Source of the DNA: Lactonifactor sp. BIOML-A5
GTDB lineage: Bacteria; Bacillota; Clostridia; Lachnospirales; Lachnospiraceae
DNA: 64,000 nucleotides
Assembly (NCBI RefSeq): GCF_009677585.1
Contig: NZ_WKYV01000022.1
Location: forward strand, 1-64,000
Reading direction: 5' to 3'
The notes beneath the pieces were generated by a model, which made no database searches, was not told the DNA's origin, and saw only the letters and a program-made list of their open reading frames with translations. The position numbers were made by a program, and so were the translations under genes. Positions 53,408 through 62,424 of the stretch are shown here, piece by piece (position 1 is the stretch's first letter; each line of letters begins with the position of its first letter).

Positions 53408-53436
53408 TTATCATTAAAGTATTAGTTTAATGATAA
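53408..53436. promoter_or_regulatory. Operator 1 of the GntR-type regulator (before ABC operon)
   Basis: Perfect 11-bp arms (TTATCATTAAA and TTTAATGATAA) flank a 7-base centre (GTATTAG). The same core recurs in reverse at 61222-61242, directly after the GntR gene of this operon. It lies about 100 bases before the first gene, in the expected promoter region. Confidence 0.7.
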
Positions 53437-53536
53437 ATAATGCATCAAAATGCATAGGAAACCACAAAAGAAGGGAGGTTACGACGGCAACGCACAGGGG
53501 GAAAAAGACTATTAAAACAATTAAGGAGGATTTTAC

Positions 53537-54598
53537 ATGAAAAAGGTATTAAGTATTTTATTAACATTAGGTTTGGTAGTTTCTATGGCAGCGTGCGGTG
53601 ATAAGAAAGAAGAAGCTGCAGACACATCCGCGAAGACAGACACCGCAGAAACAAAGGATTCCGGAGACAAAGAAACAGCAGGCGGCAGCCTGGAGGGCAA
53701 GAAAATTGTATATCTTGCACCGTCAAAAGATATTCTTTATTGGCAGTGGGTAGAAGAGGGAGTAAAACAGGCTTGTGAGGAAGAAGGGGTTGAATTCGTA
53801 ACCTACGATGCACAGAATTCCACCACAACTCAGGCTTCTAATGTTAACACTGCAATCACCCAGAACGTTGACGGCATTATTCTAAGTCCGGTAAGCTCCA
53901 CCAGCTGTCCTACCGTGCTTGATCCCGCAGAGGAAGCAAACATTCCGGTAACCATTGCGGCTATCGGCGCAGAGGAAGGAGTAACCAACTACGCCTGCTG
54001 TGTTACGGCTGATGACTACACATCAGGGTACGATAACGGCAAATATCTGTGTGAGCGTGTAAAAGAGCTTGGCGGAAACAGCATCGGCGTTCTGGCGCTT
54101 CCCATGGACCGTACCAATGCGCAGAACAAGATGGCAGGACTTGAAAAGGCCTGTGAAGAGGCCAGCGTAGAAATCGTACAGGTTATCCAGACGCCTGACC
54201 TAACAGTAAGCGAGGCAACCTCAGAAGCAACCGACCTTCTGACCGCTCATCCGGATATCAAAGGGATTTATGGCATGTATGAGCAGGCTGGCACCGGTGC
54301 TGTTCTGGCCTTAGAGACAGCAGGATTAACAGGTAAGATATCCGTGGTATCCTCTGACGGAAGTCCGGAATCTATTGCACTTTTAAGAGAGGGTAAAATT
54401 GACGGCATTGTGGTACAGGAAGCCGTCGGCCAGGGGCTAGTAGCAGCACAGCAGTTATTCAAAGCGATCAAGGGTGAAGCGATTGAAGAAAAGGATATTC
54501 CTCTTCCGGAACCGTTAGTTACCACAGAAAATGTTGATGATCCTGAAATTCAGGAAATCCTTCGTCTGGTTTATCCGGAATCAGCCGGCTCTTATTAA
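53537..54598 (+). CDS. Sugar-type ABC transporter, substrate-binding lipoprotein
   Basis: The 353-residue product starts with a lipoprotein signal (VVSMAAC, lipidated Cys near residue 21), a Lys/Glu/Asp-rich linker (about 25-50) and a type 1 periplasmic-binding fold of the RbsB/Peripla_BP_4 class (VYLAPSKDILYWQWVEEG; NVDGIILSPVSS; AVLALETAGLTGKISVVSSDG). The ligand is unknown; the class usually binds pentoses, hexoses, polyols or autoinducer-2. TTAAGGAGG precedes the start. It opens an eight-gene operon. Confidence 0.9.
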   Translation: MKKVLSILLTLGLVVSMAACGDKKEEAADTSAKTDTAETKDSGDKETAGGSLEGKKIVYLAPSKDILYWQWVEEGVKQACEEEGVEFVTYDAQNSTTTQASNVNTAITQNVDGIILSPVSSTSCPTVLDPAEEANIPVTIAAIGAEEGVTNYACCVTADDYTSGYDNGKYLCERVKELGGNSIGVLALPMDRTNAQNKMAGLEKACEEASVEIVQVIQTPDLTVSEATSEATDLLTAHPDIKGIYGMYEQAGTGAVLALETAGLTGKISVVSSDGSPESIALLREGKIDGIVVQEAVGQGLVAAQQLFKAIKGEAIEEKDIPLPEPLVTTENVDDPEIQEILRLVYPESAGSY

Positions 54599-54667
54599 AA
54601 TTATAGCAAACCTCCGTGCAAAGTTCTCTCATGAGGCTTTGCGCGGACAAAGAAAGGAGGTCTCAAC

Positions 54668-56206
54668 ATGGGACATGGAAAAACTCCCCTTCTGGAAATG
54701 CATAACATTGTTAAGATATACGGGGGGACAAAAGCGCTCAACGGTGCCTCTCTCTCCATCTACCCCGGGGAAATCCATGCTCTGATGGGCGGTAACGGAG
54801 CCGGGAAATCAACCATTATAGGGATCATTGGCGGTTCAAAGATGCCCAATGACGGCCAGATCATTCTAAACAGCAGGGAGATTCGCTTTAAATCTCCGAA
54901 AGATGCCATGGAAAAAGGTATAGCAGTGGTGTATCAGGAACTTTCCTTAGTTCCCCACCTGACAGTTTCTGAAAATATATCCCTCTGCAATCCGGATATT
55001 AATAAAAATGGCTTTTATGACTGGAAGGAATCCGATAAAATTGCCCGGGAAGCACTCCTCACTCTTGGCGAGGCAGCAGCCAACATCAGACTGAGAGATG
55101 AAGTATCTACACTCCGGGCAGATCAGATGCAGATGATAGAGATTGCCCGGGCAGTAAGCATGGGGGCTAAAATTATTCTGTTTGACGAGCCAACCTCATC
55201 TCTGAATTTTGGAGAGACCCAAAGTCTGTTCCAGATTATACGAAAATTGTCCGCTCAGGGACTTGGTATCATCTTCGTCTCTCACCGTATGAATGAGATC
55301 CGTGAAATCTGTGACCGTATAACCATATCCAGAGACGGACAAACCGTCACTGAGGGAGCTCTCATGTCAGAAAAAAGTGATGCTGATATTATCAGGGACA
55401 TGATCGGGCGTACGCTGGTTATGGAAGAAGCGGTTTCCATAGATGATTACAAAGAAATAAATAAAAACGATGAATTACTGAATATAGAATGGGAAAACAG
55501 CGACATCTCCTGTTCCATTAAGGAGGGCGAGATTGTGGGTCTGGCAGGTTTAGCAGGTTCCGGCCGGAGTTCCCTTCTGCGCGCTGTCTGGGGAGCCCAG
55601 AAAAATCCCCATATTCGCTTGAAACTTCGAGGTGAAGGGTATATGCCCAAATCTCCTCAGGCAGCATTAGATAAAAACATTGCCTACATCGGAGAAGACA
55701 GAGCTGAAAGTGGATTGTTTCCGACACTGCCAATCCCCGAAACACTCCTCATGCCCCACCGTGTATACAGCAAGCAAAGGCTGATACGCACAAAAAAAGA
55801 AAATTCCTACCTAAAGAACATTGTACAGGCACTAAAAATTAAAGTTCCATCTATTATGGAAGCGCCTAATTCACTTAGTGGGGGGAATCAGCAAAAACTT
55901 CTGTTCGGCCGTTGGTTTATCCACAAACCCACCATATTCTTGCTGGATGAACCCACAAGGGGGGTAGATGTCCACACCAAACAGGATATTTACCAGCTAA
56001 TTAAATCTGCTGCCAGAGAAAGTCATGCCGGTGTCATTGTCGTTTCCTCAGAACTTGCAGAGCTTGTCACCTTGTGCCACAAGGTACTTATCTTAAAGGA
56101 CGGCAGGCCGGAACGGATTCTGTACGGCGATGACATCAATGAGGATTATATGATGCAGTGCATTACCTCTTCATCCGAAGTTCCAAATATAAAGGAGGCT
56201 GATTAA
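54668..56206 (+). CDS. Sugar-type ABC transporter ATPase (RbsA-like, two domains)
   Basis: The 512-residue product has two fused ABC domains. The first has Walker A GGNGAGKSTIIG (about 42) and an altered signature (STLRADQMQMIEIARA) with Walker B LFDEPTSSL. The second has a degenerate Walker A (GLAGSGRSSLLRAV), as usual in RbsA, and a canonical signature LSGGNQQKLLFGRW with FLLDEPTRGVD. It drives uptake with the neighbouring permease. Confidence 0.93.
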   Translation: MGHGKTPLLEMHNIVKIYGGTKALNGASLSIYPGEIHALMGGNGAGKSTIIGIIGGSKMPNDGQIILNSREIRFKSPKDAMEKGIAVVYQELSLVPHLTVSENISLCNPDINKNGFYDWKESDKIAREALLTLGEAAANIRLRDEVSTLRADQMQMIEIARAVSMGAKIILFDEPTSSLNFGETQSLFQIIRKLSAQGLGIIFVSHRMNEIREICDRITISRDGQTVTEGALMSEKSDADIIRDMIGRTLVMEEAVSIDDYKEINKNDELLNIEWENSDISCSIKEGEIVGLAGLAGSGRSSLLRAVWGAQKNPHIRLKLRGEGYMPKSPQAALDKNIAYIGEDRAESGLFPTLPIPETLLMPHRVYSKQRLIRTKKENSYLKNIVQALKIKVPSIMEAPNSLSGGNQQKLLFGRWFIHKPTIFLLDEPTRGVDVHTKQDIYQLIKSAARESHAGVIVVSSELAELVTLCHKVLILKDGRPERILYGDDINEDYMMQCITSSSEVPNIKEAD

Positions 56207-56209
56207 TTT

Positions 56210-57214
56210 ATGAATAAAACAGATAAGGCTCAAAATCAGGCAAATGCCCCCTCATCTTCAGGAGGTCTGGCCCAGACGGCAAAAGCATATAAGCTTGAAA
56301 TTGGTATGTTTTTGGTGTTAATTATACTATTTATTATTCTGCATTTTGCTACTGGTACAGCCCTGACCGCCCGTAACCTGAAAAATGTGCTTCAGGCTTG
56401 CGCACCCTTATTTATTATATCTCTTGGCCAATTGCTGGTTGTCATTACAGGAGGAATCGACTTATCCGTTGGGTCTATCTTTTCCTTTGCCGGAATGGTT
56501 GCCACCCTCTGCATGATTAAATTTGGAATTGCAGCAGGAATAATTGCAGGGTTGGGAGTAGGCCTGCTCTGCGGCTTATTTAACGGATTCTTTGTGGCAA
56601 AGGTAAAGATGGCCCCATTTATTGTTACACTGGCTATGCAGGGGGCTGCTTCCAGCCTTACCTTTATAGTAGCAGGGGGCAATTCCCAGACGATCAGCAA
56701 CCACACATCCTTTGCGGCTTTTGACAGAGGAAGCTTTCTGTTCGGACTGCCCAATTATATTACCTATATGCTGATTGCTGTTATTCTTCTGCAGTTTGTC
56801 CTGCGGAAGACTATGCTGGGGCGCTGGATTTATGCAACTGGCAGCAATGAGGAGGCCGCACGCCTGGTAGGTATCCCTGTAGTGGCGGTAAAAGTTATCT
56901 GCTACTCCGTATGTGGCATCCTCTGCGGACTCGCAGCACTTTTAAATGCGTCCTATCTTCTCACAGTGGAATGTACTGCAGGAACAGGCATGGAACTGAA
57001 CGCCATCGCCGCTACAGTAATCGGAGGTGCCAGCCTGTCCGGGGGATTGGGCTCTGCCTTTGGTGTATTAATTGGTGCCTTGATCAGCACTGGTATTAAC
57101 AATGGTATTAACCTTATGGGGATTAATACATTTTGGAGCGGAACAGTTACTGGTGTAGTCATTATCGTTGCAGTTTTAATCGGCAGCATTACCACCAGAA
57201 AAACCAGAAAATAA
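56210..57214 (+). CDS. Sugar-type ABC transporter permease (RbsC-like)
   Basis: The 334-residue product has 8-10 membrane spans and the RbsC signatures: ISLGQLLVVITGGIDLSVGS (about 65-84), FVAKVKMAPFIVTLAM, and ATGSNEEAARLVGIPV. It forms the channel as a homodimer. It follows the ATPase gene by three bases. Confidence 0.93.
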   Translation: MNKTDKAQNQANAPSSSGGLAQTAKAYKLEIGMFLVLIILFIILHFATGTALTARNLKNVLQACAPLFIISLGQLLVVITGGIDLSVGSIFSFAGMVATLCMIKFGIAAGIIAGLGVGLLCGLFNGFFVAKVKMAPFIVTLAMQGAASSLTFIVAGGNSQTISNHTSFAAFDRGSFLFGLPNYITYMLIAVILLQFVLRKTMLGRWIYATGSNEEAARLVGIPVVAVKVICYSVCGILCGLAALLNASYLLTVECTAGTGMELNAIAATVIGGASLSGGLGSAFGVLIGALISTGINNGINLMGINTFWSGTVTGVVIIVAVLIGSITTRKTRK

Positions 57215-57235
57215 TTTCAGAAATGGAGGTTTTTT

Positions 57236-57898
57236 ATGAAAATCAAAAAACTATTAGACTTGTCCCAGACTTTTTATCACAACAATCCCGGCTATATGCC
57301 CTATGAGCTGACTTCTATTAATTATGAGACACTGAAGCCCAAAGATGGCTACACATCCGAGCGCATTTACATGAATACACATACCTCAACGCATGTAGAC
57401 GCGCCCTTCCACCACTTTCCCCAGGGAAAAACAGTGGCACAGACGCCTGTTGAACAATACATAGGGGAAGCTGTAGTCGTCGATTTGTTTGGAATTGATG
57501 CTCATACTGCTATCGGTGCTGAACACCTAAAACCTTACGAAGATATTATCAAAGAGGGGGATATTGTTCTTTTGTGCACAGGATGGGGCTATAAAAGAGA
57601 CTGGAGCTCAGAGTACTGCGACTTCTGGCCATATCTGGGCGAGGATGGAGCGCAGTGGCTCTTTGATAAAAAAGTAAAAGGTATTGCAATTGACTCTATG
57701 AGTATCGGCGGCCCAAAAGCAGGGGAGGGCCTGATGCAGCATGAACTGCTCTTAGGAAATGAAATATGGCTGGGCGAGGAACTTTTCCTTCCAGAGGAAC
57801 TGCTGGAATATCCCCGCTGGGATTTTGTACTGCTGCCGCTGAAAATGGAGGGCTGCGGAGGCGCTCCCGCCAGAGCTATTGCACTCATCACAGAGTAG
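57236..57898 (+). CDS. Cyclase-family metal hydrolase (KynB-like)
   Basis: The 220-residue product belongs to the cyclase family (kynurenine formamidase, isatin hydrolase). The metal-binding motif HTSTHVDAPFHHF is at about residues 44-56; a later IAIDSMSIGGP and the C-terminal EGCGGAPARAIALI fit the fold. Such enzymes open amides or lactones. Next to sugar uptake and transketolase genes, a lactone or similar ring of an imported polyol acid is a plausible substrate, but this is inference. Confidence 0.85.
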   Translation: MKIKKLLDLSQTFYHNNPGYMPYELTSINYETLKPKDGYTSERIYMNTHTSTHVDAPFHHFPQGKTVAQTPVEQYIGEAVVVDLFGIDAHTAIGAEHLKPYEDIIKEGDIVLLCTGWGYKRDWSSEYCDFWPYLGEDGAQWLFDKKVKGIAIDSMSIGGPKAGEGLMQHELLLGNEIWLGEELFLPEELLEYPRWDFVLLPLKMEGCGGAPARAIALITE

Positions 57899-57953
57899 CA
57901 ATACTCTGCCCAAATATATCCTACGTTCTACAGATGATGATTAGGAGGCTACT

Positions 57954-58787
57954 ATGAAAAATATTGGTACTGAGGAACTAAAACAACAGGCAAAAGAGCT
58001 GCGGAAAACAGCCCTTACTATGATATATGAAGCCCAATCCGGCCATCCGGGAGGTGCCTTTTCAGCCGCGGATCTTGTGACCGCGCTCTACTTCCGGGAG
58101 ATGAATCTGGATCCTAACAATCCTAAGTGGGAAGACAGAGACCGTTTTGTCCTCTCCAAAGGCCATGTATGCCCCATACAATATGCGGCTCTTGGGACTC
58201 TTGGGTTCTTCCCTGAGAAAGAACTGCATACGCTGCGCAAAGAAGGATCCATCCTTCAGGGACATCCCGATATGAAGAGATGCCCCGGCATCGATATTTC
58301 CACCGGGTCTCTAGGACAGGGGCTGTCCTGTGCAGTGGGCATGGCCATTGCCGGAAAAATGAATCACAAAGACTACCGGGTATTTGCAATGATAGGTGAC
58401 GGAGAGTCCGATGAAGGGCAGATCTGGGAAGCCGTCATGTGTGCGAACAGATATCAGTTGAATAACCTTATTGTTATTCTTGATAATAACGGACTTCAGC
58501 TGGACGGCACCACGGACGAAATCATGCCTCTTCTGGATATGAGCCAAAAATTAAAAGATTTCGGCTATGAAGTTTATGAAATTAACGGTCATGACATGGA
58601 TGAGATCCTCTGCACACTGGACGAAATACGGGCAGGCAAAACGAATAAGCCCAAATTCATTAATGCACATACGGTAAAGGGCAAGGGCGTATCTTTTATG
58701 GAGAATCAGCTGGGGTGGCATGGTGCGGCGCCGAATGAACAGCAGTACGCACAGGCAATGGAAGAGCTTGAAAGGGGGGATATCTGA
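57954..58787 (+). CDS. Transketolase, N-terminal (ThDP pyrophosphate-binding) subunit
   Basis: The 277-residue product is the first half of transketolase: SGHPGGAFSAADLVTAL, SKGHVCPIQYAAL, GSLGQGLSCAVGMAIAG and the ThDP motif GDGESDEGQIWEAVM (about 144-158). Split transketolases occur in general metabolism and in special pathways such as apiose breakdown (AptA/AptB) or sulfosugar transketolases. It overlaps the next gene by one base. Confidence 0.92.
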   Translation: MKNIGTEELKQQAKELRKTALTMIYEAQSGHPGGAFSAADLVTALYFREMNLDPNNPKWEDRDRFVLSKGHVCPIQYAALGTLGFFPEKELHTLRKEGSILQGHPDMKRCPGIDISTGSLGQGLSCAVGMAIAGKMNHKDYRVFAMIGDGESDEGQIWEAVMCANRYQLNNLIVILDNNGLQLDGTTDEIMPLLDMSQKLKDFGYEVYEINGHDMDEILCTLDEIRAGKTNKPKFINAHTVKGKGVSFMENQLGWHGAAPNEQQYAQAMEELERGDI

Positions 58788-59722
58788 TGGAAGGAACGAA
58801 GATTGCTACAAGAGATGGCTTTGGGGAAGCCATTGTAGAACTTGGAAGAAATAATAAGGATATCTGCGTGGTGGACATAGATATTGGAAAGTCCTGCAAG
58901 ACCGGGGCCTTTGCCAAAGAGCTGCCGGAGCAGTATCTGAATGTAGGCATCGCAGAACAGAATGGCCCGGGTGTCAGCGCAGGTCTTGCGACTGCAGGAA
59001 AAATCCCCTTCGTAGTGACTTATGCCGTTTTTGGATCTCTTCGCATGTGCGAACAGATACGCCAGGAAATCTGCTATCCTAAACTAAATGTAAAAATTGC
59101 CTGCTCCCACGGAGGAGTGACACCGGCCAATGACGGAGCCAGCCATCAAAGCATTGAAGATATGGGCGTCCTGAGGACAATTCCCAATATGACCGTAGTA
59201 ATGCCTGCGGACTATTATGCCGCTAAAAAGCTGGTGGCAAAGGCTGCCGAAATTTCCGGCCCGGTTTACCTGCGTTTTACCAGAGATGCCATCCCTGTTA
59301 TCTACGATGAGAATCAGGAGTTTGAAATTGGCAGGGCAGTAACTCTCAGAGAAGGAGAAGATATCGCCATAATTGCCAACGGTGACACCGTCCGCCTGGC
59401 TCTGGAGGCAGAGGAAAAGCTGATTTCTTGTGGGATCCGTACAAAGGTTTTGGATATGCATACCATTAAACCTTTAGACAACGAAGCTGTGCTTGATTGT
59501 CTCCGCAAAATCGGCAGAATCATTACCGTGGAGGACCATAATATCTTAAATGGTCTGGGAAGCGCCGTCTGTGAGGTCGCTGCGGAAGAAGGAATAGGAC
59601 ATGTGAAGCGAATCGGAATTCAGGATCAGTTCGGTCAGTCAGCGCCTTATGAGCGTCTCCTGGAATTAAACGGCATCACCACGGAGCGTATTGTAGACAC
59701 CGCAAAATCAATGCTCAAATAA
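58787..59722 (+). CDS. Transketolase, C-terminal subunit
   Basis: The 311-residue product is the second half: the pyrimidine-binding domain with the catalytic Glu in VGIAEQNGPGVSAGLA (about 50-65), ACSHGGVTPANDGASHQ, and a C-terminal domain (ITVEDHNILNGLGSAV). It pairs with the preceding gene to form an active enzyme moving two-carbon ketol units. Confidence 0.92.
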   Translation: MEGTKIATRDGFGEAIVELGRNNKDICVVDIDIGKSCKTGAFAKELPEQYLNVGIAEQNGPGVSAGLATAGKIPFVVTYAVFGSLRMCEQIRQEICYPKLNVKIACSHGGVTPANDGASHQSIEDMGVLRTIPNMTVVMPADYYAAKKLVAKAAEISGPVYLRFTRDAIPVIYDENQEFEIGRAVTLREGEDIAIIANGDTVRLALEAEEKLISCGIRTKVLDMHTIKPLDNEAVLDCLRKIGRIITVEDHNILNGLGSAVCEVAAEEGIGHVKRIGIQDQFGQSAPYERLLELNGITTERIVDTAKSMLK

Positions 59723-59737
59723 AAAGGAGGAAAAATC

Positions 59738-60496
59738 ATGTTAGAATTTGAAGGGCAAGTTGTTATTGTAACTGGAAGCGGATCACCAAAAGGTATCGGC
59801 AGAACCATCGCTGCCACCTTTGCCGGACAGGGGGCCACTGTTGTTATCGCTGATATTAATGAAGCAGGGATTCAGGAAACAGTAGATTATATTACATCTC
59901 TGGGCGGCAAAGCTTTCGGCATCCCCGTAAATATCACAGAAAAAGAGTCTGTTGACAATATGGTTTCAACTATTGTGGATAAATACGGCAGAATAGATGT
60001 TCTCATCAATAATGCAGGCGTCTCCCAAAAAGTTACAGTAGAAGATATGATGCTGGATGATATTAAAAGAATCTTTAATGTAAACATGTTTGGCCTCTTC
60101 CTCTGTACACAGGCTGTACTGGAGCCCATGAAAAAAGCCGGATACGGAAGGATTGTATCACTTTCTTCCGTATCCGGAAAAAGAGGCGGCGGTATCTTCG
60201 GGGGAGCTCACTATTCGGCCTCTAAAGCTGCTGTGCTGGGATTCTCTAAAAACCTGGCAAGAGAAATTTCTCAGTATGGCATAACCACCAATTGTGTATG
60301 CCCCGGCCTGATTAATACTGAAATCTGGAAATCCCTACCCAAGGAGGATGCCGATAAAGTCATCGACGGAATCCCTATGGGACGTCCGGGGGAAACCCAG
60401 GAAGTCGCTAATGCCATTGTATTCCTTGCGTCCAGGGAAGCATCTTATATCACTGGTGAAGAAATTGACATTAACGGCGGCTCTCACATGGACTAA
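59738..60496 (+). CDS. SDR-family NAD(P)-dependent oxidoreductase
   Basis: The 252-residue product is a classical SDR: TGSGSPKGIGRTIA (cofactor), IADIN (cofactor choice region), NNAGVS, catalytic Ser in SLSSVSGKRG and YSASKAAV (Tyr/Lys, about 157-161), and C-terminal GEEIDINGGSHMD. It is FabG-like in form, but within this operon it more likely oxidises a sugar or polyol-derived alcohol. AAAGGAGG precedes the start. Confidence 0.9.
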   Translation: MLEFEGQVVIVTGSGSPKGIGRTIAATFAGQGATVVIADINEAGIQETVDYITSLGGKAFGIPVNITEKESVDNMVSTIVDKYGRIDVLINNAGVSQKVTVEDMMLDDIKRIFNVNMFGLFLCTQAVLEPMKKAGYGRIVSLSSVSGKRGGGIFGGAHYSASKAAVLGFSKNLAREISQYGITTNCVCPGLINTEIWKSLPKEDADKVIDGIPMGRPGETQEVANAIVFLASREASYITGEEIDINGGSHMD

Positions 60497-60502
60497 CTGC
60501 TT

Positions 60503-61222
60503 ATGCAGGCTCTCACCTTCAGCAAGATTAAAAGCAGTTCTATAGTAGAGCAGATTATAGATGCGCTGACAAACGCAATTATCCATGGCCAGTTGAAACC
60601 CGGGGATAAGATTCCCACAGAAACCGAGCTGATGGAACTTCTCGGCGTAGGGCGTAATTCCATACGTGAGGCCATAAAAATGCTTATTTCCTACGGCGTG
60701 CTTGAGATACGAAGAGCAGAGGGAACCTTTGTTAAACAAGGCTTTTCAGGAATTATGCTGAATCCCTTGCTCTACGGGGTGATCTTGAGCAGCAGCAGCT
60801 CTTCTCAGCTTGCGCTGATGGAACTGAGAGAATTGATAGAAATTGGCCTGATGAAACTGGCAAAGCAAAAGCTTACCCCGAACAGCAGAGAGGAATTGAT
60901 CCGTCAGTATCACTGTCTGGCAGAATCCTTTGAAGAAAAGCCTCACAGTGTACAGGCGGTATTCCAGGCAGACAATCTCTTTCACGAATCCATCTCTTCT
61001 GTCTGTCAGAGCCCACTCATAGACAGTATGAATACAACCGTGCGAAAACTTACAGAAAAGCTGCGCCTGGATACGGTAACCAGGATTATAAAAGAAGGAA
61101 AACAGGAAAATTTCAAGGCAGCTCACTGGGAACTCCTCAACTATCTGATTGCAGAAGAAACCGCGTATGATATAGACCGGATTGTGAGGCAGAGTTACCT
61201 TTACGACATGGAAACTCTATAA
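60503..61222 (+). CDS. GntR-family regulator, FadR subfamily
   Basis: The 239-residue product has a winged-helix N-terminus (IVEQIIDALTNAIIHGQLKP, IPTETELMELLGVGRNSIRE) and an all-helical FCD ligand-binding domain (about 95-230; LFHESISSVCQSPLI). It starts 6 bases after the SDR stop with no strong RBS, so translation is probably coupled. A palindrome shared by the promoter region of the operon and the site just after this gene is its likely operator. The inducer is presumably the transported compound or a product. Confidence 0.9.
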   Translation: MQALTFSKIKSSSIVEQIIDALTNAIIHGQLKPGDKIPTETELMELLGVGRNSIREAIKMLISYGVLEIRRAEGTFVKQGFSGIMLNPLLYGVILSSSSSSQLALMELRELIEIGLMKLAKQKLTPNSREELIRQYHCLAESFEEKPHSVQAVFQADNLFHESISSVCQSPLIDSMNTTVRKLTEKLRLDTVTRIIKEGKQENFKAAHWELLNYLIAEETAYDIDRIVRQSYLYDMETL

Positions 61223-61242
61223 TTAAACTAATACTTTAATGA
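61222..61242. promoter_or_regulatory. Operator 2 of the GntR-type regulator (after gntR gene)
   Basis: This 21-base stretch (ATTAAAC-TAATAC-TTTAATGA) is identical to the reverse complement of the core of the palindrome at 53408-53436. It starts at the last base of the gntR stop codon. Such a site after the last gene could close a loop with operator 1 or mark the promoter of a reverse transcript. Confidence 0.65.
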
Positions 61243-61511
61243 CATTCTCTTATATACTTCATTCTTTATTCTACATCCAACATCCTACATATAGTTAGAT
61301 AAAAAAATAAATCGGTTAAATTTATCCGTTGATATAAGTCTAGCATCAAATCCTTACTTTGTAAACTCTTTTTTGTATATTCTGCATATTTAACAATTTT
61401 CTCCCCGAAATTTCTGTACATTTTCACTAAAACCCGGGGAATTCAGGCGGCAGATGGTCCAAGTTTCTTCTCCTCGCCTGAGTTCCTCCAATTTATGTAC
61501 AGAGCAGTTTT
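61243..61511. other. Intergenic region between operon and yitT-like gene
   Basis: AT-rich sequence without a convincing gene. It holds one imperfect hairpin (GGAATTCAGGCG near 61439, CGCCTGAGTTCC near 61478) followed on the minus strand by CCGGGTTTTAG, possibly the terminator of the yitT-like gene. Confidence 0.5.
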
Positions 61512-62387
61512 TTACTCTATGATCTCCTGCTTGATTTTCAAAAAGTCTTTGTCCTGTCCGAACACATGCATCAAAGGGAAGACTTTCATAAAGCAGTCAA
61601 TCTCTTCCTTCTTTACAAATTCCCTCAGCTTCACGTATTCCTTTGAGGTACAGACACAGTCAATCTGCGTCTTCGTCTCTTTTGTATATCCTCCTACCAC
61701 CTGGTGAATGGTAACACTTTTCCGAATATCCTCTATGATGAACTGCTCAATACTGTGAGGAGCGTTGCAGATCAGCTGAATCTCATACAGCTTGGGACCC
61801 ATATTAAAAAGCACAAAATTCATACTGTTCACATAGATCAGCTGGCCCACAAATGCGTATGCCACTGCGTCAAGGCTGAAGGCAGTAAGCATAATCAGCA
61901 GAATCGTCCCGTCTACCAACAGCAATATGGTTTTCAGGGGGATCTGTTTTAGAGCAGTGTGCTTTAGAATCTTCCCAATGGTATCTGTTCCTCCGAAGGA
62001 AAATCCCAGGCGAAAGGCAATTCCTGTCCCAATACCCAGCAGGACGCCAAAAAAAGCAACCGCAATCAGTTTATCCTCAAATATTACAGGTACGGAAAAA
62101 TAGCTCATCACCCACAGGACCGCCGGGTAGAGGACCGACAGAAAAAGAATACTGGATACTTCTTCCTTATCCATTTTCACCCATGTAACGATCAGTACCA
62201 CGCCTACCATCACATAGTTAATCAGCGCATAATGAATCCCCGTAAACTCAGAAACTGTCATAGCAAGTCCAGTGATGCCTGTCACTACAAACCCATTGGG
62301 GAGCGCTACCCAGTTTACTGCTATACTGCAGATAATACAGCTTAGAGCAAGCAGCAGTATATTTTTTACCGTAATTTTTTTCAGCAT
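61512..62387 (-). CDS. YitT-family membrane protein
   Basis: The 291-residue product has five to six membrane spans (DUF161/YitT part, about 1-195; includes GIGTGIAFRLGFSFGGTDTIG) and a soluble C-terminal DUF2179 domain (about 210-280; HQVVGGYTKETKTQIDCVC). Function of the family is unknown; the C-terminal domain is often thought to sense a ligand. It is convergent with the ABC operon. Confidence 0.88.
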   Translation of the reverse strand: MLKKITVKNILLLALSCIICSIAVNWVALPNGFVVTGITGLAMTVSEFTGIHYALINYVMVGVVLIVTWVKMDKEEVSSILFLSVLYPAVLWVMSYFSVPVIFEDKLIAVAFFGVLLGIGTGIAFRLGFSFGGTDTIGKILKHTALKQIPLKTILLLVDGTILLIMLTAFSLDAVAYAFVGQLIYVNSMNFVLFNMGPKLYEIQLICNAPHSIEQFIIEDIRKSVTIHQVVGGYTKETKTQIDCVCTSKEYVKLREFVKKEEIDCFMKVFPLMHVFGQDKDFLKIKQEIIE

Positions 62388-62424
62388 TTACATCCTCCTC
62401 TCAGTCAGACCGTTACCTATGCGA

